From assembly GCA_030041515.1 (NCBI GenBank), contig JASHNS010000113.1, positions 25,609 to 89,608 of the forward strand: a DNA stretch of 64,000 nt, given 5' to 3'. This DNA comes from Acidobacteriaceae bacterium. Its GTDB lineage: Bacteria; Acidobacteriota; Terriglobia; Terriglobales; Acidobacteriaceae. Shown here piece after piece: positions 9,401 through 16,845 of the stretch. The notes beneath the pieces are model-generated. The model made no database searches, was not told where the DNA came from, and was given only the letters and a program-made list of their open reading frames with translations. The translations under genes were made by a program, and so were the position numbers. Position 1 is the stretch's first letter. Each line of letters opens with the position of its first letter.

Positions 9401-10454
9401 CACTGTCAATCTGACCAACTTACCCGGTGGCTCCTATAACGTCCAGGCGAAATACGATGGCAATACGACCTTCGGTGGCAGCACGGCTACAACCACGCTC
9501 GCAGTGAGCCCCGTACCGCCAACCATCACTGTCCCCGAACCCGCGGTGACTCCCGGCGGAGCGGTGAATCTCGCCGGCGGCGTTTATTACATTCTTGTCA
9601 AGTCGGACACTACACTCACCGCCACCGTTCAATCCGGGGTGGGGACCCCGACCGGCACGGTGACGTTCATGAATGGTTCACAACCGGCCGATCCGACTCA
9701 GGTCAACGAGCCCCTGGATTCCGATGGGCAGGTTGTCTTCAGCCTCGAGAATCTGACTGCGGGAACCTATAACCTGACCGCGGTTTATAGCGGGGACTCG
9801 AACTTCGCCGCGATTACTTCCACTCCGGTGCCGCTCCAGATCATTCCCAAGAGCGTACTGATTTCGTCCAGCCCTGCGTCGGTAGCGGCGACGGCTGGCA
9901 CTCCGGTGTCGAGCACCCTCACTTTGGAGTCGCTGGTCGGCTTCGCCAATTCGGGGGTCAATATCACCTGCGACACCGCTACGGTGCCGGCGTACGCGGA
10001 GTGCACCTTCAACAACCCGCAGCCCGCGCTGTGCGCTGCACCGCTCCCCGGCCAGACTGCACAGTGTCCATCGGTCACCACCACGGTGGTTACACTCAGC
10101 ACGAATATCCCGACAAACATCCCATCCAGCGCCGGCAATCTGCCGGCTCAGCCCGCGCCCTTTGCTCTGGCCGGCATTTTTGGCCTCGGGTTGCTGGGGT
10201 TGGGACTGCGTAAGCGAAGACTCGTCAGTCGAGGTCTGTTTCAGGTGTTGTGCCTGACGCTGTTGCTGGCGGGCTCGATCCTGGGATTCTCCGGTTGCAC
10301 AAACTCGGGTTATACGCACACTCCACCGGCGCCGCATTACACCACGCCGGCCGGCACATACAACATCAGCATCGTGGTCACGGACGAGGCGTCAGGTCAG
10401 CAGTATTCGCTGCCCTTCGCGCTCCCCGTGACAATTTCTTCCGCCTCCCAGTAA
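6414..10454 (+). CDS. Giant secreted NHL-propeller / Ig-like repeat protein, paralogue 1
   Basis: 1346 residues. Start: GGGAGG at 6399-6404 lies 9 nt before this ATG; an upstream TTG at 6393 is weaker. Seen in order: a signal peptide (about 1-33, ending VAAAQA); an N-terminal propeller-like half (about 40-440); NHL-type repeats (about 540-800; ADSLGNVYVADSGLGEVLEY, VAVDASGDVYIGDSG); a choice-of-anchor-D/HYDIN-like domain (about 815-920, YDFGNVGVNS); and two Ig-like repeats (about 925-1150; GGSYNVQAKYDGN, AGTYNLTAVYSGDSNF). A hydrophobic GLGLLGLGL begins near 1257, then RKRR, then a second hydrophobic segment ending SGC (Cys1295), and a 51-residue tail with TPAGTYNISI. Probable role: exported surface protein in adhesion or polymer capture. 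No catalytic residues seen. The next gene is a paralogue of equal length. Confidence 0.85.
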   Translation: MAIKSTSYFRRLARSVTWLLMGALSLGGVAAAQAPPPVTTGSIIPLQHDEFNQIYKILYYQGNVLMLDTAASILYQMSPGSTTLTAIATGPTEANLAGPPASQGSYWNMDMAIDNEGTLYFDERYGTSTSNGLFWRVPYNSQTGTWNWDANDGWGGDIQVPGVGSLLSAGSDCVAFWDSGKGDGSGVLYWMTEGSPVTIYELPVGANGALPSPAVPTAIVTGLLANQGEMAVDASQNIYFVEGGTSDADRGNGVFFIPAGSTGITASGGSSVESVLASEFGMILPTSYYSANPPNKFDGVALDPVGNLYLSSESDGYGGTFNGEIMIPNSCGNQANITAAGCFNWSSASYVSPVGSNHSVMIDPRGYLWIPSYGAWSFTGSSAYGGGENTTTGVCVGGACNFVIWAMGSDNLGVSPVGTATGTASAPAGTVFVNFNNSETLGSIGFSQPGSTPNSATTPDFATTPNNPYAVSSSSTTTPTAPCMAATTPATTYAVQSTCPVWVTMTPQTAGAVGGQLTLTDSGGNLLSTTYLNGVGEGPMASLLGTPQQTALATGLQTPSQVAADSLGNVYVADSGLGEVLEYKAGSTTGTKIYGSGHPTGVAVDASGDVYIGDSGSIYELPFVNGALTAKTALVTSDTANGLPLGNTLNLAVDGSGDVYAADPDDKQVVKIENPQTAPSQTSYTVVGTGFNDPTAVAVDGYGNLYVADNTSSGTATLYEISQWSQQTPIDKKLSSPVTGLAIEPSGSVLVTQQGTTPGVWRIPSLAGSFTPNDIMQVDGVLTAPNSVAIDNQGNLYVTDMTGGTPNLFQLSINAAYDFGNVGVNSQQQGPDLAVYNTGNGPLGFSANPTFGGTDAPWFSLATPAESQCDTTGSTTVESGASCAFGLDIEGLAVGPASGTMSITSTAINGTLTANLSANVLNVVATSTTVSLSPATATFPGSTTATMNIAPTTSSTTTVPMDAPVTVTLTSTVKGSTQPPIVFSGQATGTSTSATATVNLTNLPGGSYNVQAKYDGNTTFGGSTATTTLAVSPVPPTITVPEPAVTPGGAVNLAGGVYYILVKSDTTLTATVQSGVGTPTGTVTFMNGSQPADPTQVNEPLDSDGQVVFSLENLTAGTYNLTAVYSGDSNFAAITSTPVPLQIIPKSVLISSSPASVAATAGTPVSSTLTLESLVGFANSGVNITCDTATVPAYAECTFNNPQPALCAAPLPGQTAQCPSVTTTVVTLSTNIPTNIPSSAGNLPAQPAPFALAGIFGLGLLGLGLRKRRLVSRGLFQVLCLTLLLAGSILGFSGCTNSGYTHTPPAPHYTTPAGTYNISIVVTDEASGQQYSLPFALPVTISSASQ

Positions 10455-10468
10455 GCGGGATGCAGCCA

Positions 10469-10502
10469 GCTTCCGGATAAGCGTGCAGCGCTCTCCGGAA
10501 GC
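10469..10502 (+). terminator. Strong hairpin between the two secreted paralogues
   Basis: GCTTCCGGA (10469-10477) pairs perfectly with TCCGGAAGC (10494-10502), and inside this an AGCG/CGCT stem closes a 5-nt loop. It starts 15 nt after the stop codon of paralogue 1. No T-run follows. Confidence 0.4.
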
Positions 10503-10578
10503 GGCGGAGTACAGGCTTTTGATGTCGCGGTTTCACGCAACGAGCAGGGCGGGTATCAGGATTTCAGGGAGAAATATC

Positions 10579-13500
10579 ATGTTCAGCAAGTCATCCATGT
10601 CGCTGCGCCGCTTTCCGGTTATTGCGCTGACACTCCTGCTGTCCGGGAGTCTTTGCCCTGGTGGCGCTGAAGCCCAGACCACGCCGGTAGTGACCGCGAG
10701 CGTCGCGCAGGGACTGAACCACCCGACCGGATGGGGTGCGATCGAACAGACCGCCGTGGATAGTTACGGTGACTGGCTGATTGTCGACGATTCGAAAGGC
10801 GCCTTGTACGAATTTCCTGCCGGCGGCGGAGCGGAGGTCACTCTGCTGGCGGCAGGCATCCTGGGCGGCGGCAATAACCCGGGCATTGCCATCGATGCCA
10901 GCAACAACCTGTATCTGGAAGGGAACTGGAGCAATTGCCTGCTGGCGTTTCCTTACGATACGACGACCCATACCTGGGATGGCCTGTCCACCCTCTCCAC
11001 GGCATCTCCGTCGTCAGGCTGTGCGGCGCCGTATGCATGGAATTCGAGCTACGATGTGTTGCCCGCCTGGAATTGGGGTTTCCAGCCCTGGGGCATCGCG
11101 CCGGGACCCAATAACACTCTCGTGATCGCCAACCAGACCGATAACAATTTTCTGTTCACACTGGCGGTGAACGGCAGCGGCGCGTCGGCTGCTCCGGGCA
11201 CCACGACCGAAATCATCGATTCGATGACGGTGCGGGCGAGCTCCGTCGCAGAAGACAAGTTCGGCAACATCTACTTTGTCGAAGAGCCGCCGCCGGCCTC
11301 ATCCGGCGGACTGCCTGGCGTGTATATGGTGCCGGCCGGTGAGACTGGGCTTGCGACGGACACCGATCCGTCGATCGTGCGGGTCGACCCGAAGCTGCCC
11401 GCCGTAACCGGAGTTCTCACGAATGCCAACGGAAACCTGTACATCAGCGATGCCCAGGACGGCGTCTTCATGATTCCGAACCCGTCGGGCACCCCCGAGA
11501 CCAATTCCGCTGTTTTGCTTACTTCGATTCCCGCCCAGGGCCAGGTGGCCATTGACTGGTCGCGTAACATCCTGTACGTCCCCACTACGCAGGCGCAGTC
11601 GAATGGCCAGGCGGACGTTGCAGAGGTCCTGTTTGACGAGGCGGAGTTCGGAACAGCGACGATCGGCGCGACGACGCCGGCGCAGCAGAGTGTGTCATTC
11701 TCATTCAGCGGAGCTGTTACACCGGGATCGTTCCAGATCGTGGAAGCAGGCGCAGCGAACCCGGACTTTGCCTTGGCCTCCGGCGGAACCTGCACGACGG
11801 GCAAGGCCGCTGCCGCCCGGAGCAGCTGCACCGAGAATGTCAGCTTCACTCCCCATTCCGCAGGCAGCATTTCCGCCAAACTGTTCATGCTGGATGGTTC
11901 TGGCAACGTGTTGGCCTCGATACCGCTCCATGGCACCGGGATCAGCGCGGCTGTGCAGGCCCAGAACGGAGCGCAGTCCGTGATTGGCACGGGACTGAAG
12001 ACCCCGAGCCAGGTGACGGTGGATGCGGCCGGCAATGTGTATGTAGCCGATTCCGGACTGGGCGCCGTGGAGGAATATCCGGCGGGCTCCGGCGCAACCG
12101 CGGCCACCATGACGGTGGGCACTGGGCTAACGGCGCCCACCGGCGTAGCCGTGGACGGGACGGGCGACGTCTTCATCGCGGACAGTGGCAACGTATATGA
12201 GGTTCCTGAGGGCACAAAGGGACTGAACGCAGCGGGCCAGACGACTTTGACCACGGGGTTGGGCTCGAATCTGCAGCTGGCGGTCGATGGCCGCGACAAC
12301 CTCTACATTCTGGACCCCGGCAACAAGCGCGTGGTTGAGCTCTCGAACATCGGAGGGGCGCTCGATTCCATCGCCGAAAGCACCATTACCGGGTTCACCA
12401 CCCCTTCCGCGATTGCCGTAGACTCCAGCGGCAACCTTTATATCGCCGACGGATCGAACCTTGACGAAGTTCCTGCGGGGGGCGGGGCAACAACCACGCT
12501 GCTGAGCAGCCTGAGCGGCGCCACAGGCCTGGCCGTCGATGCTTCCGGCTCGGTATACGTCTCAATGACCGGAGGAACGCTGCGCATTCCGGTCGTGAGC
12601 GGCACCCTCAATGCCTCCGATGAAACCACCGTCGCCACGAACGTGAGCGCACCGGCCTCGGTGGCGCTGGACGCCCAGGGCGATGTTTACGTTCTGGACG
12701 CCACTGCGCTGAATGTGAACATGACCAGCGCAAGCACCGCGTACGATTTCCCGACGCAGACAACGCCTACCGGAACTTCCTCGCAAACGTTCACTCTGTT
12801 CAATAGCGGAAACACGGCGCTCAATGTCACCGGGTACACCAGCACGCCTGACTTCAGTGCGACTGGGGATACCTGCACCGGAACCGCCGTCGCGGTCGAC
12901 GCCAGCTGCACGGTGACCGTAACCTTCAACCCCGGTCCCGGCGACGACGGAACCCTTACCGGCCTGGTTGCGGTGCAGGGCAACGTCGGCAGTACTCCGG
13001 AAGGGGTATTGGGTACAGGCGTGGGCTACACATTGGCCGGTACAACAACCACCATGACGTCAGGTGGAGCGCCGACCACCGATAGTGCTCCGATTGTCGC
13101 AACTGTGGCCGCAACTTCAGCCGGCGGCCCGGCGCTGACGGGGAACGCGAGCCTGATTGTGAGCGGGAATGGCATTACGCCGATTACGATTACCCAGCCC
13201 GTTGCGACAGGCGCAATGCAATTCGACCCCGAGAACCTGCCGGCGGGGAGTTACACGTTCACCGTGGCGTATAGCGGAGACCGGACATACGTGAAGTCCA
13301 GTGCGACGGCGCCCGTCATTATCGCGCCCGGCGCGGTTACCATGACTCAGCCGTCCCTGTCCTCCGTCGCGGCGAACGCCCCGCCCTTCCAGATGCCTCA
13401 GGCATATCAGGCGACACTGGGCAGCGGAACAGGCTACCTGGTGCTTTCCAATCAAACCGGATCCGCAGCGGTGTACGACGGAACAGAAGATACCTGGTTC

Positions 13501-14619
13501 TATAACTACTCCACCACAGTCACAGCGGCCAATGGCTCTCCCCTGGTGTGCACGCCGGTTTACACGACTTCAGGCGGGACACAATCCCTCGTGCGTGAAA
13601 ACTGCGGGAGCGTCACGTATAAACTTTCCACCGGGTTAATCGACTGTCCTTCCAATGCACTCACGGCAGATCAGGTCGATGTCTCCGGGACTACCGGCAC
13701 TGCGACGCTGGCAACCGACTGCCTTGAAGTCAACAACAGCAACACCACCATTCCGGATCTCATGAGCTTCTACACCATCACCCCGGTGTACAGCGGGGCC
13801 GATGTGGAAGGCGATCCGTCGAACCCCAACTACGCCTCATTTACAGGAACGCCCATTAGTTTCTGGGCGCTGCGCAATCCCATGGTGCGGATCAGTTCCA
13901 GTCCCGCGTCTCTCTCCGTCGCCCAGGGTTCGACCGTGCAGGCTACCCTGACGCTGACTTCGGTGCTGGGCTACGGATATACGGGGCGCAATGGCCAGCT
14001 GAACAACTATGCGCTGCCGTTGGATTTGCAGTGCGACGGGCTACCCGCGTACGCCTCGTGCAGCTTCACGTATCTGGCGCCCGCCGCTTCCGATCCCAAC
14101 GCGGCTGGAGTGGCCTGCCCGGCTGGATCGACAACTCAATATTGCGCCGTCAACGTAGGTCCAACGCCGGGAACCATCCTGCAAAACGGGTCGGCCTGCG
14201 AAGACAGCGATGGCTGTATCGGGCCAGGAACCGTTTTGATGACCATTCATACGAATGTCCCCGTGGGCACGCAGAGCAGTTTGCGCGCCGACCCGGAAAA
14301 TCTGGCCTTTGCAGCGATGCTGGGGCTGGGCCTTCTGGGTCTCGGTTTCCGCAGGAAGGCGCAGCGATGGGGAGGCCTGCTGCTGCTGGCCTGCGTGGCG
14401 CTGTGCGGTGGCGGCATGTTTGGGATCACGGCATGCGGCACCACAAATCTGAGCCCAAGTTCCGCGTCCACCACCCCGGCGGGGACCTATAACGTAACCG
14501 TGACAGCAAAAGAGACCGGGACGATTCCTGTCACAGTCAACGGCGTTACACAGACGGTTTATGGCAATGCAAACCAGATGTCGTTGCCGTATACGATCAG
14601 CGTGGCCATCCAGAAGTAG
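10579..14619 (+). CDS. Giant secreted NHL-propeller / Ig-like repeat protein, paralogue 2
   Basis: 1346 residues from an ATG with AGGGAGA at 10566-10572 (6-nt spacer); an in-frame ATG at 10483 would add 32 residues of poor signal-peptide character. Seen: a signal peptide (about 1-32, GGAEAQ); an N-terminal propeller half; a NHL region near 460-700 closely matching paralogue 1 (TPSQVTVDAAGNVYVADSGL); a choice-of-anchor-D-like domain (SSQTFTLFNSGNTALNVTG); an Ig-like repeat (GSYTFTVAYSGDRTY); and a longer Cys-containing domain (about 930-1240). The C-terminus repeats the cassette of paralogue 1: GLGLLGLGF from about 1249, RRK, a hydrophobic segment ending ITAC (Cys1286), and a tail with TPAGTYNVTV. 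Probable surface protein acting with the receptor upstream; function otherwise unknown. Confidence 0.85.
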   Translation: MFSKSSMSLRRFPVIALTLLLSGSLCPGGAEAQTTPVVTASVAQGLNHPTGWGAIEQTAVDSYGDWLIVDDSKGALYEFPAGGGAEVTLLAAGILGGGNNPGIAIDASNNLYLEGNWSNCLLAFPYDTTTHTWDGLSTLSTASPSSGCAAPYAWNSSYDVLPAWNWGFQPWGIAPGPNNTLVIANQTDNNFLFTLAVNGSGASAAPGTTTEIIDSMTVRASSVAEDKFGNIYFVEEPPPASSGGLPGVYMVPAGETGLATDTDPSIVRVDPKLPAVTGVLTNANGNLYISDAQDGVFMIPNPSGTPETNSAVLLTSIPAQGQVAIDWSRNILYVPTTQAQSNGQADVAEVLFDEAEFGTATIGATTPAQQSVSFSFSGAVTPGSFQIVEAGAANPDFALASGGTCTTGKAAAARSSCTENVSFTPHSAGSISAKLFMLDGSGNVLASIPLHGTGISAAVQAQNGAQSVIGTGLKTPSQVTVDAAGNVYVADSGLGAVEEYPAGSGATAATMTVGTGLTAPTGVAVDGTGDVFIADSGNVYEVPEGTKGLNAAGQTTLTTGLGSNLQLAVDGRDNLYILDPGNKRVVELSNIGGALDSIAESTITGFTTPSAIAVDSSGNLYIADGSNLDEVPAGGGATTTLLSSLSGATGLAVDASGSVYVSMTGGTLRIPVVSGTLNASDETTVATNVSAPASVALDAQGDVYVLDATALNVNMTSASTAYDFPTQTTPTGTSSQTFTLFNSGNTALNVTGYTSTPDFSATGDTCTGTAVAVDASCTVTVTFNPGPGDDGTLTGLVAVQGNVGSTPEGVLGTGVGYTLAGTTTTMTSGGAPTTDSAPIVATVAATSAGGPALTGNASLIVSGNGITPITITQPVATGAMQFDPENLPAGSYTFTVAYSGDRTYVKSSATAPVIIAPGAVTMTQPSLSSVAANAPPFQMPQAYQATLGSGTGYLVLSNQTGSAAVYDGTEDTWFYNYSTTVTAANGSPLVCTPVYTTSGGTQSLVRENCGSVTYKLSTGLIDCPSNALTADQVDVSGTTGTATLATDCLEVNNSNTTIPDLMSFYTITPVYSGADVEGDPSNPNYASFTGTPISFWALRNPMVRISSSPASLSVAQGSTVQATLTLTSVLGYGYTGRNGQLNNYALPLDLQCDGLPAYASCSFTYLAPAASDPNAAGVACPAGSTTQYCAVNVGPTPGTILQNGSACEDSDGCIGPGTVLMTIHTNVPVGTQSSLRADPENLAFAAMLGLGLLGLGFRRKAQRWGGLLLLACVALCGGGMFGITACGTTNLSPSSASTTPAGTYNVTVTAKETGTIPVTVNGVTQTVYGNANQMSLPYTISVAIQK

Positions 14620-14635
14620 CGGATCATCCGGGAGT

Positions 14636-14665
14636 TCCGCCGCAGAAATCAGGCGTGGCGGCGGA
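14636..14665 (+). terminator. Hairpin after secreted paralogue 2
   Basis: TCCGCCGC (14636-14643) and GCGGCGGA (14658-14665) form an 8-bp perfect stem around a 14-nt loop, starting 16 nt after the stop codon. No T-run follows. Confidence 0.35.
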
Positions 14666-14833
14666 CCCCTGGATTTGCGAATTGTCCCGATTCCCTGAAC
14701 GGATGCTGTTCGCAGTGCCCGTCGCTCCACACGTTTTCCACTGTTTTCTCGGGTGTCTGTGCTGCCAATGCCCGAACAACAGCGCGCTGCCTCCGCTGGG
14801 TTCGTTTGCCGAAGCCGATATACTGAAAGGTGT

Positions 14834-16156
14834 ATGGCTTCCCGGAAGACCTTCTACATCGAAACGTTCGGCTGCCAGATGAACGTCCATGACTCGGAGA
14901 AGGTCATTGGCACACTGGAACACCACGGCTACGCCCGGGTAGAAACCGAGGAAGCCGCCGATCTGATCCTCTACAACACGTGTTCGATCCGCGATAAGGC
15001 GGAACAGAAGGTTTTTCATCGCCTGAACGACTACAAGTCGCTGTACCGGCAGGGCAAGCGCTTCGGGGTGCTGGGCTGCGTGGCGCAGCAGGAGGGCGAG
15101 CGCATCTTCGAGCGCGCCCCATTTGTCTCGCTGGTTTCCGGCTCCGCGTCCTACCGCAAACTGCCCGAAATGCTGGTGCAGATCGAGCAGGGTGCGACGC
15201 GGGTGACCGGCCTGGACGACAGGCAGACCGAGGAAACCTTCGAAACGGAATTTACCGCGCGCTCCAATCCCCATCGGGGTTACATCACCATCATTGAAGG
15301 ATGCGACAAGTTCTGCGCATACTGTGTGGTGCCCTACACCCGGGGGAAAGAGCGCAGCCGGCGTTCGCAGTCCGTGCTGGACGAAGCGCAAAGGATGGCA
15401 GACAGCGGTTTCACCGAAATTCAGCTGCTTGGGCAAAACGTGAACTCGTACCGGGATCCGGACGGCCGCCGCACTTTCGCGGAGTTGCTGGCTGCGGTGG
15501 GCGTGGTGCCTGGCATTCGGCGCGTGCGTTTCACGACATCGCATCCGCGCGACTTCACCCGCGATATCGTGCAGGCGATCGACGCCGTTCCCGCCCTCTG
15601 CGACCACGTGCATCTGCCTGTGCAGAGCGGATCGTCGAAAGTTTTGCGCCTGATGCAGCGCGAATATACGCGCGAACAGTATCTGGAGCGCATCGGATGG
15701 ATCAGGGAGGCGAAGCGGACGATCAGCCTGACCACCGATATCATCGCCGGCTTCCCGGGGGAGACCGCGCAGGACTTCGAGGAGACGATGGACCTGCTGG
15801 ATCAGGTGCAGTACGACGGCGTATTCGCATTCAAATACTCGCCGCGGCCCAACACGCCCGCACTCTCGATGGCCGATTCGATTCCAGAGGAAGAGAAGTC
15901 GAAGCGCTTGCAGGTCCTGCTCGATCGTCAGCGGGAAATCCAGCGCGTCAATTACGAGAAGCATCTGGGGGAAGTACTGGAAGCGATGGTGGAAGGAGTG
16001 AATCCGGCCAGAGCGCAGATTGTGGGCCGCACTTCACAAAACAAGACTCTCAATTTCACCACCGGCCAGCCCATCGCTCCGGCTCCGGGCTCGTATCTGC
16101 CGGTGCGCGTGACCAAAACCTTTCCGAACAGCCTGGTCGGCGAGGCCCTTGCGTAG
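14834..16156 (+). CDS. miaB: tRNA-2-methylthio-N6-dimethylallyladenosine synthase MiaB
   Basis: Radical-SAM methylthiotransferase that adds the 2-methylthio group to i6A37 of tRNAs reading U-starting codons. 440 residues, the normal length. Seen: an N-terminal UPF0004 domain with its three cluster cysteines (FGCQMN Cys14, NTCS Cys50, GCVAQ Cys82); the radical-SAM motif GCDKFCAYC (Cys157, Cys161, Cys164); later LPVQSGSSKVLRLMQREYT; and a C-terminal TRAM domain (about 375-438). This ATG begins the conserved MASRKTFYIETFGCQMN; an in-frame GTG/ATG region upstream (from 14753) is not conserved-looking. TATACT at 14819-14824 could be a -10 box with a very short leader. A nuclease-family gene follows after 10 bp, so the two are probably cotranscribed. 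Confidence 0.95.
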   Translation: MASRKTFYIETFGCQMNVHDSEKVIGTLEHHGYARVETEEAADLILYNTCSIRDKAEQKVFHRLNDYKSLYRQGKRFGVLGCVAQQEGERIFERAPFVSLVSGSASYRKLPEMLVQIEQGATRVTGLDDRQTEETFETEFTARSNPHRGYITIIEGCDKFCAYCVVPYTRGKERSRRSQSVLDEAQRMADSGFTEIQLLGQNVNSYRDPDGRRTFAELLAAVGVVPGIRRVRFTTSHPRDFTRDIVQAIDAVPALCDHVHLPVQSGSSKVLRLMQREYTREQYLERIGWIREAKRTISLTTDIIAGFPGETAQDFEETMDLLDQVQYDGVFAFKYSPRPNTPALSMADSIPEEEKSKRLQVLLDRQREIQRVNYEKHLGEVLEAMVEGVNPARAQIVGRTSQNKTLNFTTGQPIAPAPGSYLPVRVTKTFPNSLVGEALA

Positions 16157-16166
16157 CGAGGACGTC

Positions 16167-16655
16167 ATGGAAGTGGAAATGAAAATTCGTGGTCTGATGG
16201 TGGATCCTTCCACCAACATGCCGGTGGTGATCCTCAAAGATCCAAAGAGTGAGGCCGTGCTGCCCATCTGGGTCGGATTGTACGAGGCCCAGGCAATTGC
16301 CCTTGAAGTCGAGAAGTCCACGACCGCGCGGCCGCTGACCCACGACCTCCTGAAGAACATGGTGACCGGGCTCAACGCGCAGGTGCAGCGCGTGGTGGTT
16401 TCCGAACTGCGCGGCGATACCTTCTACGCTGTCATCTGGATGGAACAGAACGGCGAAATTGTAGGCATCGACGCGCGCCCGTCGGATGCGCTGGCCCTCG
16501 CCCTGCGTTCCGATTGCCCGATTTTTGTTGCCGAGGAAGTTCTTCAGACCGCCAAAGTGCTGCCCAACACCCCTGAGTCCCAGCCCAGCGAACAGGAGAT
16601 GCGGCGCTGGCTGGAAAACCTCGGGGACGAGGACCTGGGCCGGTATAAGATGTAG
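16167..16655 (+). CDS. Bifunctional nuclease (BFN/DUF151) family protein
   Basis: 162-residue cytoplasmic protein. The BFN domain covers about residues 3-140, with the family patterns NMPVVILKD, LPIWVGLYEAQAIALEVEK, RPLTHDLL, FYAVIW and IDARPSDALALALR. Plant members have DNase/RNase activity; the bacterial role is unproven. The start is the ATG after GAGGA (16158-16162). It lies 10 bp after miaB and is likely in the same transcript, suggesting an RNA-related role (inference). A small hairpin with a 6-bp stem (16684-16700, TCGACA/TGTCGA) follows the gene. Confidence 0.88.
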   Translation: MEVEMKIRGLMVDPSTNMPVVILKDPKSEAVLPIWVGLYEAQAIALEVEKSTTARPLTHDLLKNMVTGLNAQVQRVVVSELRGDTFYAVIWMEQNGEIVGIDARPSDALALALRSDCPIFVAEEVLQTAKVLPNTPESQPSEQEMRRWLENLGDEDLGRYKM

Positions 16656-16845
16656 TCACTGTTCCTCCCCAAATGAAGCGTTTTCGACACCCACTGTCGA
16701 TCCCTGACTCCATGAAGAAGACCTCCTCCGGCCACCTGCGCCGGAACGGGGGATTCCTGCGCCCCCTGATGCCGGGGGACGAGCGCCCAACCGCCGATCC
16801 GGCCCGTTTACCAGCATCGCCTGGCGTGGCCAGAGTGTTCTTCGT

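Noticed and set aside
10185..10240. PEP-CTERM or LPXTG sorting signal
   Set aside because: There is no PEP or LPXTG motif, and the hydrophobic-basic segment is not at the protein terminus.
6414..14619. Identical length (1346 residues) of the two secreted paralogues
   Set aside because: Their domains do not align in step; equal length looks coincidental and was not scored as a finding.
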